This document shows, in pieces, positions 7,263 through 16,538 of a stretch of DNA of 64,000 bases. Location: the NCBI GenBank assembly GCA_033344775.1, contig JAWPMT010000001.1, positions 186,001 to 250,000 on the forward strand, written 5' to 3'. The DNA comes from Cytophagales bacterium. GTDB lineage: Bacteria > Bacteroidota > Bacteroidia > Cytophagales > Cyclobacteriaceae. The translations under genes were made by a program, and so were the position numbers. Below the pieces are notes generated by a model. That model searched no databases, was not told the DNA's origin, and was given only the letters and a program-made list of their open reading frames with translations. How positions within the stretch are numbered: position 1 is the stretch's first letter; each line of letters begins with the position of its first letter.

Positions 7263-9449
7263 ATGAAGAAATTCCCCTCATTGCTACAAACCGAAGAAAA
7301 GGATTGTGGACCTACCTGTATCAAGATCATTGGAAAATACTATGGGAGGGATATTGAAACGCAGCAACTAAGGGACCTTGCGGAAACCACACGTGAGGGA
7401 AGTAACCTGTTCGGACTAAGTGAAGCGGTTGAAAAAATTGGATTCCGGTCGTTAGGTCTACAACTCAACTATGAACAATTATTGAAGGCAAAAGTGCCTT
7501 GTATTGTACACTGGAATGGAAGCCACTATGTGGTGGTCTACCGAATAAAAAAAGACAAGGTCTATGTTTCCGATCCTGGTTATGGCCTGGTGACATATGA
7601 TAAGAAGGAGTTTATTAGTCATTGGACTCATGATGTTCAGGCTGATGATACGAATGAAGGCATCGCCCTGGTGTTGGAACCTACACCTGCCTTTTATCAG
7701 GAAGAGTTCCATACGAATGCTCAATTCGGAGTTTCATATATTACGAAATACCTGCTCAAATATCGGAGGTTTATTGTTCAATTGATTTTGGGACTGCTTG
7801 CTGGTAGTTTGTTGCAATTGATCTTGCCGTTTCTTACCCAAAGTGTAGTAGATGTTGGGATCAGTAACCTCGATCTCAATTTCATCTATCTGATATTAGT
7901 AGCTCAGTTGTCCCTAAATGTGGGAAAAGCTTTGTTGGAAGTGATCCGTAGCTGGATTTTGTTGCATCTCACCACGCGAATTAATATTGAATTGGTTTCT
8001 GACTTCTTTATCAAACTCATGAAGTTGCCCATTTCCTATTTTGATGTCAGGATCACTGGTGATTTGATGCAACGGATCAATGATCATAAAAGGATTGAAC
8101 AGGTCCTGACGACAAATACGCTCACGACTATTTTTTCGGGATTTAATCTGATCATTTTCAGTGCAGTATTACTCTACTACAGTGGTCAAATTTTTATGGT
8201 GTTTGTCCTCGGAAGTGCGTTATACTTTGGTTGGATATTGTTCTTCTTCAAGAAAAGGCGTGAATTGGATTACAAGAAATTTTCCCGTACCAGTAAAGAG
8301 CAGAGTAAAGTCATCGAGTTGATCAATGGAATGCAGGAAATCAAACTACACACAGCTGAAAGACGCATGCGCTGGAGTTGGGAGCATCTGCAAGCGAGTC
8401 TTTTCAAGGTAGCGACCAAGAGCTTGAGTCTTGAGCAGACACAAAGTGTCGGAAGCAATTTTATTAATGAGATCAAAAACATGATCATTACGATATTGGC
8501 CGCCAAACTTGTCATTGAAGGTGACATCACACTTGGAATGATGCTTGCCGTCAGTTATATCGTGGGGCAGATGGATGGCCCAATAGCTCAACTCATCTAC
8601 TTCTTCAGGAATCTACAAGATGCTCGAATCTCTATCGAAAGACTGGCCGAGATCCATCATATGGAAGATGAAGAACCTGCTGATAAACCATTGGTTCGTC
8701 AGCTACCTGAACGCGGCACGATCAAAATTGATGATATTTCTTTTCGATATAAGGGAACTGACAACATGCTGTTTGAAAGCTTGTCTCTAGACATACCTGA
8801 GAAAAAAGTGACTGCCATAGTTGGGAGTAGTGGCAGCGGAAAAACCACCTTGATGAAACTGTTATTGCGATTTTATGCTCCCTTGGCGGGAAAAATAAAC
8901 ATTGGTGATACAGACCTGGAATATCTTTCCCAGGAGACCTGGAGGCGGTCCTGTGGGGTAGTCATGCAGGAAGGGTTCATTTTCAACGATTCTATTGCTA
9001 GAAATATCGCTGTGGGAGAAGATCAAATTGACCAGGAACTCTTGATCAAGGTTGCCGAAATGGCCAATATTAAGCCATTCGTTCAATCACTTCCCCTTGG
9101 TTTCGATACTGAGATTGGTAGCGAAGGCCTGGGATTGAGCACAGGGCAAAAGCAACGTGTCTTGATTGCCAGGGCTTTGTATAAACAGCCTCAATACATG
9201 TTTTTCGATGAAGCAACTTCCGCTCTGGATGCAAGGAATGAACGAGAGGTCATGGAGAAGCTAGAAGCATATTTCAAAAACCGGACAGCTGTGGTAATTG
9301 CACATCGCTTGAGTACGGTGAAAAATGCAGATCAGATTGTGGTGTTAGAACAGGGCCAGATTGTTGAAAAAGGAACCCACCTTCAATTGGTCGGGCTTAA
9401 AGGTCGATATTTCGAATTAGTTAAAAATCAGCTAGAACTCGACAACTGA
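7263..9449 (+). CDS. Peptidase-containing ABC transporter (C39 peptidase, TMD, NBD)
   Basis: A 728-residue PCAT. The N-terminal C39 domain has the full catalytic set: Cys15 in KDCGPTC, His88 in NGSHYVVVY and Asp104 in VSDPG. A six-helix membrane domain follows (about 165-440). The nucleotide-binding domain has Walker A GSSGSGKTT at 521-529, signature LSTGQ at 625-629, Walker B YMFFDE at 645-650 and the switch His681. PCATs cleave Gly-Gly leaders and export the core peptide through the inner membrane. The peptide encoded just upstream is the obvious substrate. The HlyD-like gene follows one base later. Confidence 0.95.
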   Translation: MKKFPSLLQTEEKDCGPTCIKIIGKYYGRDIETQQLRDLAETTREGSNLFGLSEAVEKIGFRSLGLQLNYEQLLKAKVPCIVHWNGSHYVVVYRIKKDKVYVSDPGYGLVTYDKKEFISHWTHDVQADDTNEGIALVLEPTPAFYQEEFHTNAQFGVSYITKYLLKYRRFIVQLILGLLAGSLLQLILPFLTQSVVDVGISNLDLNFIYLILVAQLSLNVGKALLEVIRSWILLHLTTRINIELVSDFFIKLMKLPISYFDVRITGDLMQRINDHKRIEQVLTTNTLTTIFSGFNLIIFSAVLLYYSGQIFMVFVLGSALYFGWILFFFKKRRELDYKKFSRTSKEQSKVIELINGMQEIKLHTAERRMRWSWEHLQASLFKVATKSLSLEQTQSVGSNFINEIKNMIITILAAKLVIEGDITLGMMLAVSYIVGQMDGPIAQLIYFFRNLQDARISIERLAEIHHMEDEEPADKPLVRQLPERGTIKIDDISFRYKGTDNMLFESLSLDIPEKKVTAIVGSSGSGKTTLMKLLLRFYAPLAGKINIGDTDLEYLSQETWRRSCGVVMQEGFIFNDSIARNIAVGEDQIDQELLIKVAEMANIKPFVQSLPLGFDTEIGSEGLGLSTGQKQRVLIARALYKQPQYMFFDEATSALDARNEREVMEKLEAYFKNRTAVVIAHRLSTVKNADQIVVLEQGQIVEKGTHLQLVGLKGRYFELVKNQLELDN

Positions 9450-9450
9450 T

Positions 9451-10467
9451 ATGCCTAATGAAGCCCCCATAAGAAGCAAATCAGTTCGAGATATCCTTGA
9501 GCGCATTCCTGCCTGGCCGATCATGTGGGGAAACACGTTATTGCTTTTTCTGATCCTTCTGGTTTTCGCCATATCGTGGTTCGTCAAATACCCGGATGTA
9601 TTAACGGCGGATGCTATGCTTACCACGACAATCCCGCCCTATAAAGCATATGCACAGCATTCCGGAGCCATCGGGGAAATATGGGTTGAAAATGGAGAAC
9701 AGATTTTGAAAGACCAGCGACTTGCCACTTTCAAGAGCACCGCCGAGGAGCGGGACATCTTTTGGCTTAAGGCGATGACCGATTCGATTACTTATACCCG
9801 TGAAGCTTTTACATTTCCTCTGGATCAATTGCCCGTATTGTTTTTGGGAGAGGTAGAGCCAGTATTTGCGGCATTTGAAGAGGCTTATCTGGAATATTCC
9901 TCACATATGGATGAGATTAATCGCGAAAAAAAGGCTAGAAGGAGAACAGATATTGACAGAACATCGACTAAAGTTGAGCTGTTGAAACGAGTGGTGACGG
10001 CATACAATCATTTGAAAAACAGCATCCTGGAGTGGGAGCTTAAATATGTCTTAAAATCTCAGATAAATGGCGAAGTGCTAATTAACGATGACTGGAAACA
10101 GGAGCAATCCGTGGCAGCAGGAGATTTACTTTTTACCATATTGCCGGTTGACTCTCAACAGTTCATGGCCTTTCTGGAATTACCTGCCAGGAGTGCCGGG
10201 AAAGTGACCATTGGGCAAAAAGTGCTGATTGAACTGGTTTCCTTTCCAAAATCGGAATATGGTGTGATGGTTGGTAGCATCAAACAGATATCGACGGTCC
10301 CTGATGAAAAAGGAGATTACAAGGTTCAGGTGGACTTACCCCAGGGCCTGGTCACGTCTTACGGGCGAGAGATTGAATTCAGGTATGAATTACAGGGTTC
10401 CGCTGAAGTGATTCTTGAAGACCTTAGATTAATTGATCGCTTATTTACACGATTGAATCGCTTTTAA
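9451..10467 (+). CDS. HlyD-family membrane fusion protein
   Basis: A 338-residue protein with one N-terminal membrane helix (about 25-47). The first half of a lipoyl-like domain (HSGAIGEIWVENGEQI) is followed by a short charged helical part (about 145-200), the second lipoyl half (INGEVLINDDW) and a beta-barrel region. It links the PCAT to an outer-membrane channel. It is shorter than common HlyD/bacteriocin adaptors (over 400 residues) because the helical hairpin is short. It is one base from the transporter stop, so it is surely co-transcribed. No TolC gene is nearby, so a shared channel is likely. Confidence 0.88.
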   Translation: MPNEAPIRSKSVRDILERIPAWPIMWGNTLLLFLILLVFAISWFVKYPDVLTADAMLTTTIPPYKAYAQHSGAIGEIWVENGEQILKDQRLATFKSTAEERDIFWLKAMTDSITYTREAFTFPLDQLPVLFLGEVEPVFAAFEEAYLEYSSHMDEINREKKARRRTDIDRTSTKVELLKRVVTAYNHLKNSILEWELKYVLKSQINGEVLINDDWKQEQSVAAGDLLFTILPVDSQQFMAFLELPARSAGKVTIGQKVLIELVSFPKSEYGVMVGSIKQISTVPDEKGDYKVQVDLPQGLVTSYGREIEFRYELQGSAEVILEDLRLIDRLFTRLNRF

Positions 10468-10521
10468 AATCATCAACTTGTCAGATAGGCAAGTAACTCG
10501 AACCTTATTATCTTTCCTGTC

Positions 10522-12132
10522 ATGTATGACTACATCATTGTCGGTGCGGGCTCTTCCGGTTGCCTCTTAGCCAATCGACTATCTGAAGATCCCGGTAATC
10601 AGGTTTTGTTATTTGAGGCGGGAAAACCAGATAAAGATCCATTGATCAAGATTCCCGGGGCTTACGGGAAACTCTTCAAGAGACCTTTTGACTGGGGGTA
10701 TTATACGGAACCGCAAGAGCACGTCAATGAAAGAAAACTCTACATCCCTCGAGGGAAAACCCTAGGAGGTTCCAGTAGCACCAACGCCATGGCGTATGTG
10801 CGTGGAAATAAAGCGGATTACGATCATTGGGCATCCTTAGGCAATGAAGGCTGGGCTTTCGATGAAGTGCTTCCTTATTTCAAAAGGTCAGAAGATATTC
10901 AGCATCCAGGTCAGGTAGATGAGGGCTATCATGGTTCGAAGGGTGAATTGTCAGTCAATTTCAATGAGCACTTCCAAAGTCCATACATGGATCCTTTTAT
11001 TCAGGCTGGAGCCAACTGGGGGTTACCGAAATTCTCTGATTATAACGGAAAATCGCAAAAAGGCGTAGGCAGGTTTCAGTTCACGATCAAAAACGGAGCC
11101 AGACACAGTAGTGCTACCGCTTTTCTGAAGCCAGTCATGGGCCGAAACAATCTCACGGTAAGAACAGGCGCTCATGTAGAAAAAATCGAGTTCAAGGATC
11201 AAAAGGCTTCTGGTGTCTGGATTGCGAAAAAAGGGGGTAATTCAGAGTTGATCAGTGCCAGCAAAGAAGTGATCTTATCAGCTGGTGCCATTGACTCTCC
11301 CAGGATATTATTGCGCTCAGGGATAGGAGCAAAAGACGAATTAATGTCTCTTGATATTGATGTCATCCGTGAATTGCCTGGGGTTGGGAAGAACTTGCAG
11401 GATCATTTGTTTTACAGTGTGTCATCCAAAGCTTCTGTGCCTGGAGGGTTGAACCCTGTAATATCACCAGGACGACAGCTCAAAGAATTGGTGAAGTATC
11501 TTTTTGGTAGAAAGGGTGCCTTGTCCATTGGGCCATTGGAAGCGGTTGCCTTTTTTAACCTGAATGACCCTGGTCGGGAAGATTGTGATTTCCAGTTTCA
11601 TTTTGCGCCTCTACACATCGGGAAGGGGTACGATTATGATGTTTACGACCTTTCAACCTATCCCCGATCGGATGGGTATACCATTTTGCCTTCCTTACTT
11701 CATCCGAAAAGTAGGGGGCATGTTGGGTTAAAATCGAAAGATGCCTTTGCTGACCCCTTGATTCAACCCAATTTCCTATCAGAAGAAGCAGACCTACAAG
11801 CCCTAATTGAAGGAGGGAAGATTGCTTATGAATGGCTACAAGATCCGGTTTTTGATCATTGTCGGGAAGAAATGGTGGCACCTATGGATACAAGTTCAGA
11901 CGAAGCCTGGGCGGAACATGTGCGTAATTCACTAGAAACCATTTACCATCCGGTAGGGACTTGCAAGATGGGTAAAGATGAATTGGCTGTAGTGGATCAA
12001 AATCTAAATGTTCACGGCTTGGAAAGATTGAGGGTGGTCGATGCGTCGGTTATGCCTACGATCATGACAGGGAATACCAATGCGCCTTGCTACATGATAG
12101 CCGAAAAGGCTGCAGATTTAATCCTTCAATGA
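10522..12132 (+). CDS. GMC-family FAD oxidoreductase (choline/alcohol dehydrogenase-like)
   Basis: A 536-residue flavoprotein of normal family length. Seen: N-terminal dinucleotide motif GAGSSGCLLA, GMC signature 1 region RGKTLGGSSSTNAMAYVRGN, and a C-terminal YHPVGTCKMG with the active-site His, followed by TGNTNAPCYMIAEKAA. GMC enzymes oxidise alcohols to aldehydes (choline, glucose, long-chain alcohols). The substrate cannot be set from sequence; it resembles BetA but lacks a betaine-aldehyde dehydrogenase neighbour. No signal peptide is seen. It is 54 bases after the HlyD-like gene, but its function seems unrelated. Confidence 0.92.
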   Translation: MYDYIIVGAGSSGCLLANRLSEDPGNQVLLFEAGKPDKDPLIKIPGAYGKLFKRPFDWGYYTEPQEHVNERKLYIPRGKTLGGSSSTNAMAYVRGNKADYDHWASLGNEGWAFDEVLPYFKRSEDIQHPGQVDEGYHGSKGELSVNFNEHFQSPYMDPFIQAGANWGLPKFSDYNGKSQKGVGRFQFTIKNGARHSSATAFLKPVMGRNNLTVRTGAHVEKIEFKDQKASGVWIAKKGGNSELISASKEVILSAGAIDSPRILLRSGIGAKDELMSLDIDVIRELPGVGKNLQDHLFYSVSSKASVPGGLNPVISPGRQLKELVKYLFGRKGALSIGPLEAVAFFNLNDPGREDCDFQFHFAPLHIGKGYDYDVYDLSTYPRSDGYTILPSLLHPKSRGHVGLKSKDAFADPLIQPNFLSEEADLQALIEGGKIAYEWLQDPVFDHCREEMVAPMDTSSDEAWAEHVRNSLETIYHPVGTCKMGKDELAVVDQNLNVHGLERLRVVDASVMPTIMTGNTNAPCYMIAEKAADLILQ

Positions 12133-12223
12133 ATCATTTGATACTAGTCTCTTTTTTTCCACAAGATGTGAACTTAAAAATATGTGTAGTGTTATTTAAT
12201 GTACATACATATATTTTAAATCT

Positions 12224-12580
12224 ATGACACTCAAAGAAAAAACCGAAGACATCTACAACATGATTGGACAAGGCCAGCTAATGGAGGCTTTTGATAAATA
12301 CTATTCTGAGAATGTAGTGATGACTGAACCTATGGGAACACGTGAAGGGAAAGTTGCTTGTCGTGAATATGAGGAGCAATTTCTAAACAGTATCCAGGAA
12401 TTCCACAATATGGAAGTGAAAGCGATTGCTTCAGATGAAGAAAATGGAGTCGTTTTCCACGAAACATCAATGGATGTTACCTTCAAAGATGGCAACCGTG
12501 TACACATGGAGCAAACCGGTGTGCAACGTTGGGAAAACGGGCAGATTGTGCACGAAAGATTTTACTACGCTGGTAGTTGA
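12224..12580 (+). CDS. SnoaL-like / NTF2-fold small protein
   Basis: A 118-residue protein with the alpha+beta pattern of NTF2-like SnoaL proteins: an N-terminal helix (IYNMIGQGQLMEAFDKYYSE), then VVMTEPMGTREGK, and strands ending GVQRWENGQIVHERFYY. Proteins of this family act as isomerases, cyclases or ligand binders; nothing seen fixes a substrate. It stands alone behind a 91-base AT-rich region. Confidence 0.8.
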   Translation: MTLKEKTEDIYNMIGQGQLMEAFDKYYSENVVMTEPMGTREGKVACREYEEQFLNSIQEFHNMEVKAIASDEENGVVFHETSMDVTFKDGNRVHMEQTGVQRWENGQIVHERFYYAGS

Positions 12581-12937
12581 TCTTTTTCCCAAAGATATTT
12601 ATGAAAGCCTGGCCTTTGGTCGGGCTTACCTTATTTATAGAATCATCCCAAGTTCAATCCCACCCAGGATCATTCTAAACGCTAACAATTCTTTGCTCGT
12701 AGACTCAGACTTCAATGCTTTCATTGTGGTCTCAGCTATTGATCATTTACCTGTGCAAAGATGATCACCGAAGCTTTCTGTATTTTTCGGATTTCGGTAA
12801 ACTGCTTTAAACTGGGTGAAAACGTTTCATTTCAACCGGAATGGAAATAATCGATTTGAGACTTGTTCGGTCTGAATTTCAGAATTAGGCTACAGATCAA
12901 TTGATTGGCAGATGTCCTTTTCTTAACTTGTCTTTCC
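12581..12937. other. Intergenic region without recognisable content
   Basis: No coding pattern, repeat or clear hairpin was seen on either strand. The only long open frame overlaps the end of the SnoaL-like gene in another phase and has no protein-like features. The promoter of the next gene should be here. Confidence 0.5.
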
Positions 12938-13309
12938 ATGAAGACACTTTTACTACTTGTTTTATCTGTAATTTTTAGTGCAATCCATCCCTTACAAGAA
13001 GCTGATTATGAATTCATTGCATGTGATCAGGAGACTAAACATGTGAATGAACGAAATGAGGTTTCGTTGATCATGATCAATGACCTTGAGGAAGAGGTGA
13101 TCATCTACTGGATGAACGCACGTAAGCAGAAAACAGAGTATGCCAGATTATTTAAAGGAGAGGAGTTTCCCATCAATTCTGCGACCAATCACTATTGGGT
13201 ATTGGAAACCGGATCTACCTGTTTGGGAGTCATTCAACCAAAGACCTCTGGTGATATCCATTTTTCTGAATTCCCCCAACTGGATAGAGGCGAAGATGAC
13301 GGTGATTGA
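12938..13309 (+). CDS. Small secreted protein resembling the VHL beta domain
   Basis: A 123-residue protein from the ATG at 12938, chosen because a signal peptide (MKTLLLLVLSVIFSAIHP) follows at once; an upstream TTG would add an unlikely extension. The mature part has the pattern of the von Hippel-Lindau beta domain: a strand with SLIMINDLEEEVIIYWMN, then EYARLFKGEEF, then ATNHYWVLE, matching the N-S-x-x-V-x-x-YW ... L-x-x-G ... T-x-x-H-x-W-x-x-x scheme. Bacterial VHL-like domains are known but of unclear role. It is probably exported. Similarity is by eye. Confidence 0.6.
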   Translation: MKTLLLLVLSVIFSAIHPLQEADYEFIACDQETKHVNERNEVSLIMINDLEEEVIIYWMNARKQKTEYARLFKGEEFPINSATNHYWVLETGSTCLGVIQPKTSGDIHFSEFPQLDRGEDDGD

Positions 13310-13390
13310 GGTAGAGAATAACTATCCTTGCGTCACACTAAGAAGCTTTTAATCCATTCTAATCAGGACATTTTCATACAAATTTAAAGC

Positions 13391-13422
13391 TCCTCAGAGT
13401 CATTCTTTGAAGGCTCTGAGGA
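13391..13422 (-). terminator. Terminator hairpin between convergent genes
   Basis: Perfect 9-bp stem: TCCTCAGAG (13391-13399) and CTCTGAGGA (13414-13422), loop 14 nt. It lies between the converging VHL-like gene and the minus-strand permease. On the minus strand it is followed by GCTTTAAATTT, so it fits best as the permease terminator. Confidence 0.6.
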
Positions 13423-13435
13423 ATGTACTAGATCA

Positions 13436-16030
13436 CTATTCTTGCCGAATAGTCTCCGCAGGATTCACTGAAGCAGTTCTATAAGTTTTCAATCCAATGG
13501 TCACAAAGGCCACCAACGCCGTAATAATACCCCCCAGGATAAAAAGCAAGAGGTGATCCGTGATTTGTATGCGGTAAGCAAAGTCTGACAACCAATTTTC
13601 CATGAATTTCCAGATCATAGGTATGGCAACCAAAATGGCAATGCTTACCAGTAACAAAAACTCTTTGGAGATCAGAAGAATAACTTGCTGGACTGAAGCC
13701 CCTAGTACTTTTCGGATGCTCAGTTCCTTTTGACGTTGTTGGGCGGAAAATGCTGCTAACCCAAAAATTCCCATACAAGCTAACCCAATAGAGATCATTG
13801 AGAAGATAGAGAAGACTTTCGCCTGTTGATCTTCCTGCTCGTATTGTTTTTCCAGGTCTTGCTCCAACATCCAGCTTTTCATAGGGTAGGATGGAGCAAC
13901 GTCACCGTAGAGTAATTCAATTTGGCTCAGCGTCTCGACAATTCCACGCTCATTCATTTTAATTGAGATTCTGCGCATGTCTTGCCCCATGATGATGGCC
14001 TGAGGCGCTACTTCATCTTTCAACGTCTTGAAATGGTAATCTTTATAAACCCCGACGATTTTACGATCCCATTCCCGAAAAGGGATCTTGACCGTTTTGC
14101 CAATGATTTCGTCTGCATTTAATCCGGTTGCTTTCAGTGCACTTTCATTGATCATCAAGGCCTGTTCTTGTTCCGTACTCAATTGATCATCAAAACCTCT
14201 ACCCGCAACGACCTGGATGTCAAATGCATCAAGATAGTAAGGGTCTGCAAATACGGTATTGACCCGAACACTTTCTTCGCCATCCACGAAATGAATGCCA
14301 TAGCTATCGTGAAATCCACCTGGCACGCCAGAACTCACGGTAACCTGACGAATATCCGCATGTTGAAGTAATCTATTTCGGAAGTTTTCATAGCCAGCTC
14401 GAATTTCAGGATCTGTATCGATCACCAGAACTGCCGTAGCATCATAGCCCAGATCTTTGTCGTTCATGTACTGTAGCTGCACATAGATCAGCATCGTCAC
14501 CACCAATAAGAATACAGAAAGCGTGAATTGTGCGATGATCAGGCCTTTTCTCACAAAGATGTTTCTACCCAAAGTGGGCTTATTGTTTTTAAGGATCTGA
14601 AGCGAGTCAAAAGATGACAAAAGCAGGGCGGGATATAGCCCGGAAGTCAACATGATGATGGCTAATACTCCTCCAAAGAAATACCAAAGATTTAAATCAT
14701 GCCATCGGTAATTCACTTCCAATTGAAAATAGGTGTTCAGGGTATTTTGTAAGGCCACGCTCAACAAGATGGCGATGGTCATGGATAGGAGGACCAAAAC
14801 CAGCGATTCCCCCATGAACTGGCCAATCAAACGGCTTTTGTCTACGCCCAATACTTTGCGAATGCCTACTTCTTTGGATCGCTTGTAGGATTGAGCAATG
14901 GACAAATTGATGTAATTGAAACAAGCAATGAACAAGATCGCTATGGCGACACTTCCAAGTATCCATAGTGTGGCTTTGCTTCCGGAGTTAATGTCATCGT
15001 ATCGGGCTTTGTGAAAGTATATGTCGTTCAGGGACACGATCTTAAGGCCATTCTTGTTGTTGTTTTGTTTGAAGTCTTCACCCAGGTATTTTTCCATGAA
15101 TCCCTCAAACTGACTACTGAGGTAAGGTGCTTCCACTGGATTGATCTTAACATAGGTGGAAACAAAGTTCCGCCACCAACCCTGGAACCATTCCGCACCT
15201 TCATAGAGCTGCATCGATAGGACCATGTCAAAATCCAAATGTGTCTTATTCTCTGGCTTGCCAAAGACACCCGCCACTACAAAGGCACTTTGACCATTTA
15301 AGGTAATGTTCTGTCCAACCGGGTCCTCATCACCGAAATACTTCTTAGCCAGTTCTTCACTAAGAACGACATTGGCCATTTCATCTAATACTGTCTCCGG
15401 ATCTCCCTGAATCAATGGATAAGAAAAGAATTCAAAGAAGTTGGTATCCGCAATCATGGTCCGATTTTCATAAAACTGACTTTCGCCGCGGGTCACGACC
15501 CAATCATCGATGCTGTATCGCAACGTTTCCTTGATCGTACCGGGAAAATCATTTTTCAATGCAGCAGCATAGGGGGGAGCAGAAACACCGATATCATACC
15601 AGTCGCCATTGGCGTCCTGAGACGTTCGGTAGACTTTGAAAATTTGATCCTTGTCTGCATGAAAGTCATCGTACGTCAGTTCGTTTTCGATGTAGAAGTA
15701 CAAGAACAGTACGGAAGTGAGGCCAATGGTAAAGCCCAATAGACTAATAACAGTGCTGGACCTGTGTCTGAGCAGGTTCCTCGCTGCGATTTTAGGATTG
15801 AAGAAAAACATGATATTTATTTTGAGTTTGAACATTTTGAGAAAGGCCGGACGGAAGTATTGCACAACTTCCAGCCAATATCTGAGAAGCAGAAAGCGTC
15901 GATTGTCCTGATGCAGAAAATCGAAGTATTCGTATAAATTCCCCTCAATCTCTTCGACCATCTCCTTGCGCACGAGTTTGCGTACCAGTCGCAGGGAAAG
16001 AGGTGGGGGATTGATGTTTGATTTAGACAT
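13436..16030 (-). CDS. FtsX/MacB-type ABC permease with N-terminal prefix domain (module 1)
   Basis: An 864-residue protein. Residues 1-75 form a soluble prefix (LVRKLVRKEMVEEIEGNLYE) seen in all four such permeases here. Then come a first membrane helix, a large periplasmic MacB-core-like domain, three helices, a second extracytoplasmic domain and a final four-helix FtsX block with the SIRKVLGAS motif. The FtsX fold works with an ABC ATPase in mechanotransmission or export of peptides/lipoproteins; no ATPase gene adjoins. The start is the ATG at 16030, overlapping the PadR stop by 8 bases, so the two are translationally coupled. The substrate is unknown. Confidence 0.88.
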   Translation of the reverse strand: MSKSNINPPPLSLRLVRKLVRKEMVEEIEGNLYEYFDFLHQDNRRFLLLRYWLEVVQYFRPAFLKMFKLKINIMFFFNPKIAARNLLRHRSSTVISLLGFTIGLTSVLFLYFYIENELTYDDFHADKDQIFKVYRTSQDANGDWYDIGVSAPPYAAALKNDFPGTIKETLRYSIDDWVVTRGESQFYENRTMIADTNFFEFFSYPLIQGDPETVLDEMANVVLSEELAKKYFGDEDPVGQNITLNGQSAFVVAGVFGKPENKTHLDFDMVLSMQLYEGAEWFQGWWRNFVSTYVKINPVEAPYLSSQFEGFMEKYLGEDFKQNNNKNGLKIVSLNDIYFHKARYDDINSGSKATLWILGSVAIAILFIACFNYINLSIAQSYKRSKEVGIRKVLGVDKSRLIGQFMGESLVLVLLSMTIAILLSVALQNTLNTYFQLEVNYRWHDLNLWYFFGGVLAIIMLTSGLYPALLLSSFDSLQILKNNKPTLGRNIFVRKGLIIAQFTLSVFLLVVTMLIYVQLQYMNDKDLGYDATAVLVIDTDPEIRAGYENFRNRLLQHADIRQVTVSSGVPGGFHDSYGIHFVDGEESVRVNTVFADPYYLDAFDIQVVAGRGFDDQLSTEQEQALMINESALKATGLNADEIIGKTVKIPFREWDRKIVGVYKDYHFKTLKDEVAPQAIIMGQDMRRISIKMNERGIVETLSQIELLYGDVAPSYPMKSWMLEQDLEKQYEQEDQQAKVFSIFSMISIGLACMGIFGLAAFSAQQRQKELSIRKVLGASVQQVILLISKEFLLLVSIAILVAIPMIWKFMENWLSDFAYRIQITDHLLLFILGGIITALVAFVTIGLKTYRTASVNPAETIRQE

Positions 16031-16361
16031 GAACAAGTTCGAGTGAAAACCCAGGCGCCTGATCCCACATGGAATTGCGGGTGGATCTTATCTGATGGAT
16101 GACTGTCTTGCCAGCTGCTGTAAGTTGGTAGACTCGTTTGCGCCGACCACCACGAGCTGCGGTGGCACCTCCCAGTTCAGATGTTAGAAAACCCTTTTTC
16201 TCTAGTCTACCCAAGGTCACGTGTAGGGCACCCATGGCAGTTTTGCGATTGGCCTGGCTAAGCAATTCTTGCTGTATTTTGAGGATATAGGCTTCGTCCT
16301 GCAAGATCAGCACGGTCAATAAGACCAATTCCTCAAATTCACCAACATTATTCTCGTTCAT
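16023..16361 (-). CDS. PadR-family transcriptional regulator (module 1)
   Basis: A 112-residue winged-helix regulator. Seen: EFEELVLLTVLILQDEAY at the start, ALHVTLGRLEKKGFL (recognition region) and GGRRKRVYQLTAAG (wing). PadR proteins are usually repressors of the transporter or enzyme gene next to them, released by a ligand. Its 3' end overlaps the downstream permease. The promoter carries TTTGTTTCTA repeats and palindromes that suggest autoregulation. Confidence 0.93.
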   Translation of the reverse strand: MNENNVGEFEELVLLTVLILQDEAYILKIQQELLSQANRKTAMGALHVTLGRLEKKGFLTSELGGATAARGGRRKRVYQLTAAGKTVIHQIRSTRNSMWDQAPGFSLELVHV

Positions 16362-16363
16362 TT

Positions 16364-16421
16364 GTTTCTACTTTGTAAAGTAGAACGAAGATAGGATTAA
16401 TTTGTTTCTATATTGTAGAAA
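16364..16421 (-). promoter_or_regulatory. Putative PadR operator/promoter (module 1)
   Basis: Just upstream of the PadR start are a palindrome TTCTACTTT-GT-AAAGTAGAA (16366-16385) and a second dyad TTTCTA (16405-16410) / TAGAAA (16416-16421). TTTGTTTCTA occurs at 16361 and again at 16401, exactly 40 bases apart. On the minus strand TATCTTCG (16388-16395 region) could be a weak -7 element. The arrangement suggests dimer binding for autorepression. Confidence 0.5.
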
Positions 16422-16538
16422 GTAATATGTTTATTTCCGGATTTTGATGCATTTCTTGCTCAAGAACATAACCGTCAACATTATGACTTTAAACGGTTCA
16501 AAACACATAAATCTGAAGGAATAAAGATGATTGTAGTT

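Noticed and set aside
10522-12132. Choline dehydrogenase betA
   Set aside because: GMC motifs are present, but no betaine pathway genes adjoin and substrate residues cannot be judged.
12426-12764. 112-residue open frame after the SnoaL-like gene
   Set aside because: It overlaps the real gene in another phase and has no domain, signal or codon pattern of a protein.
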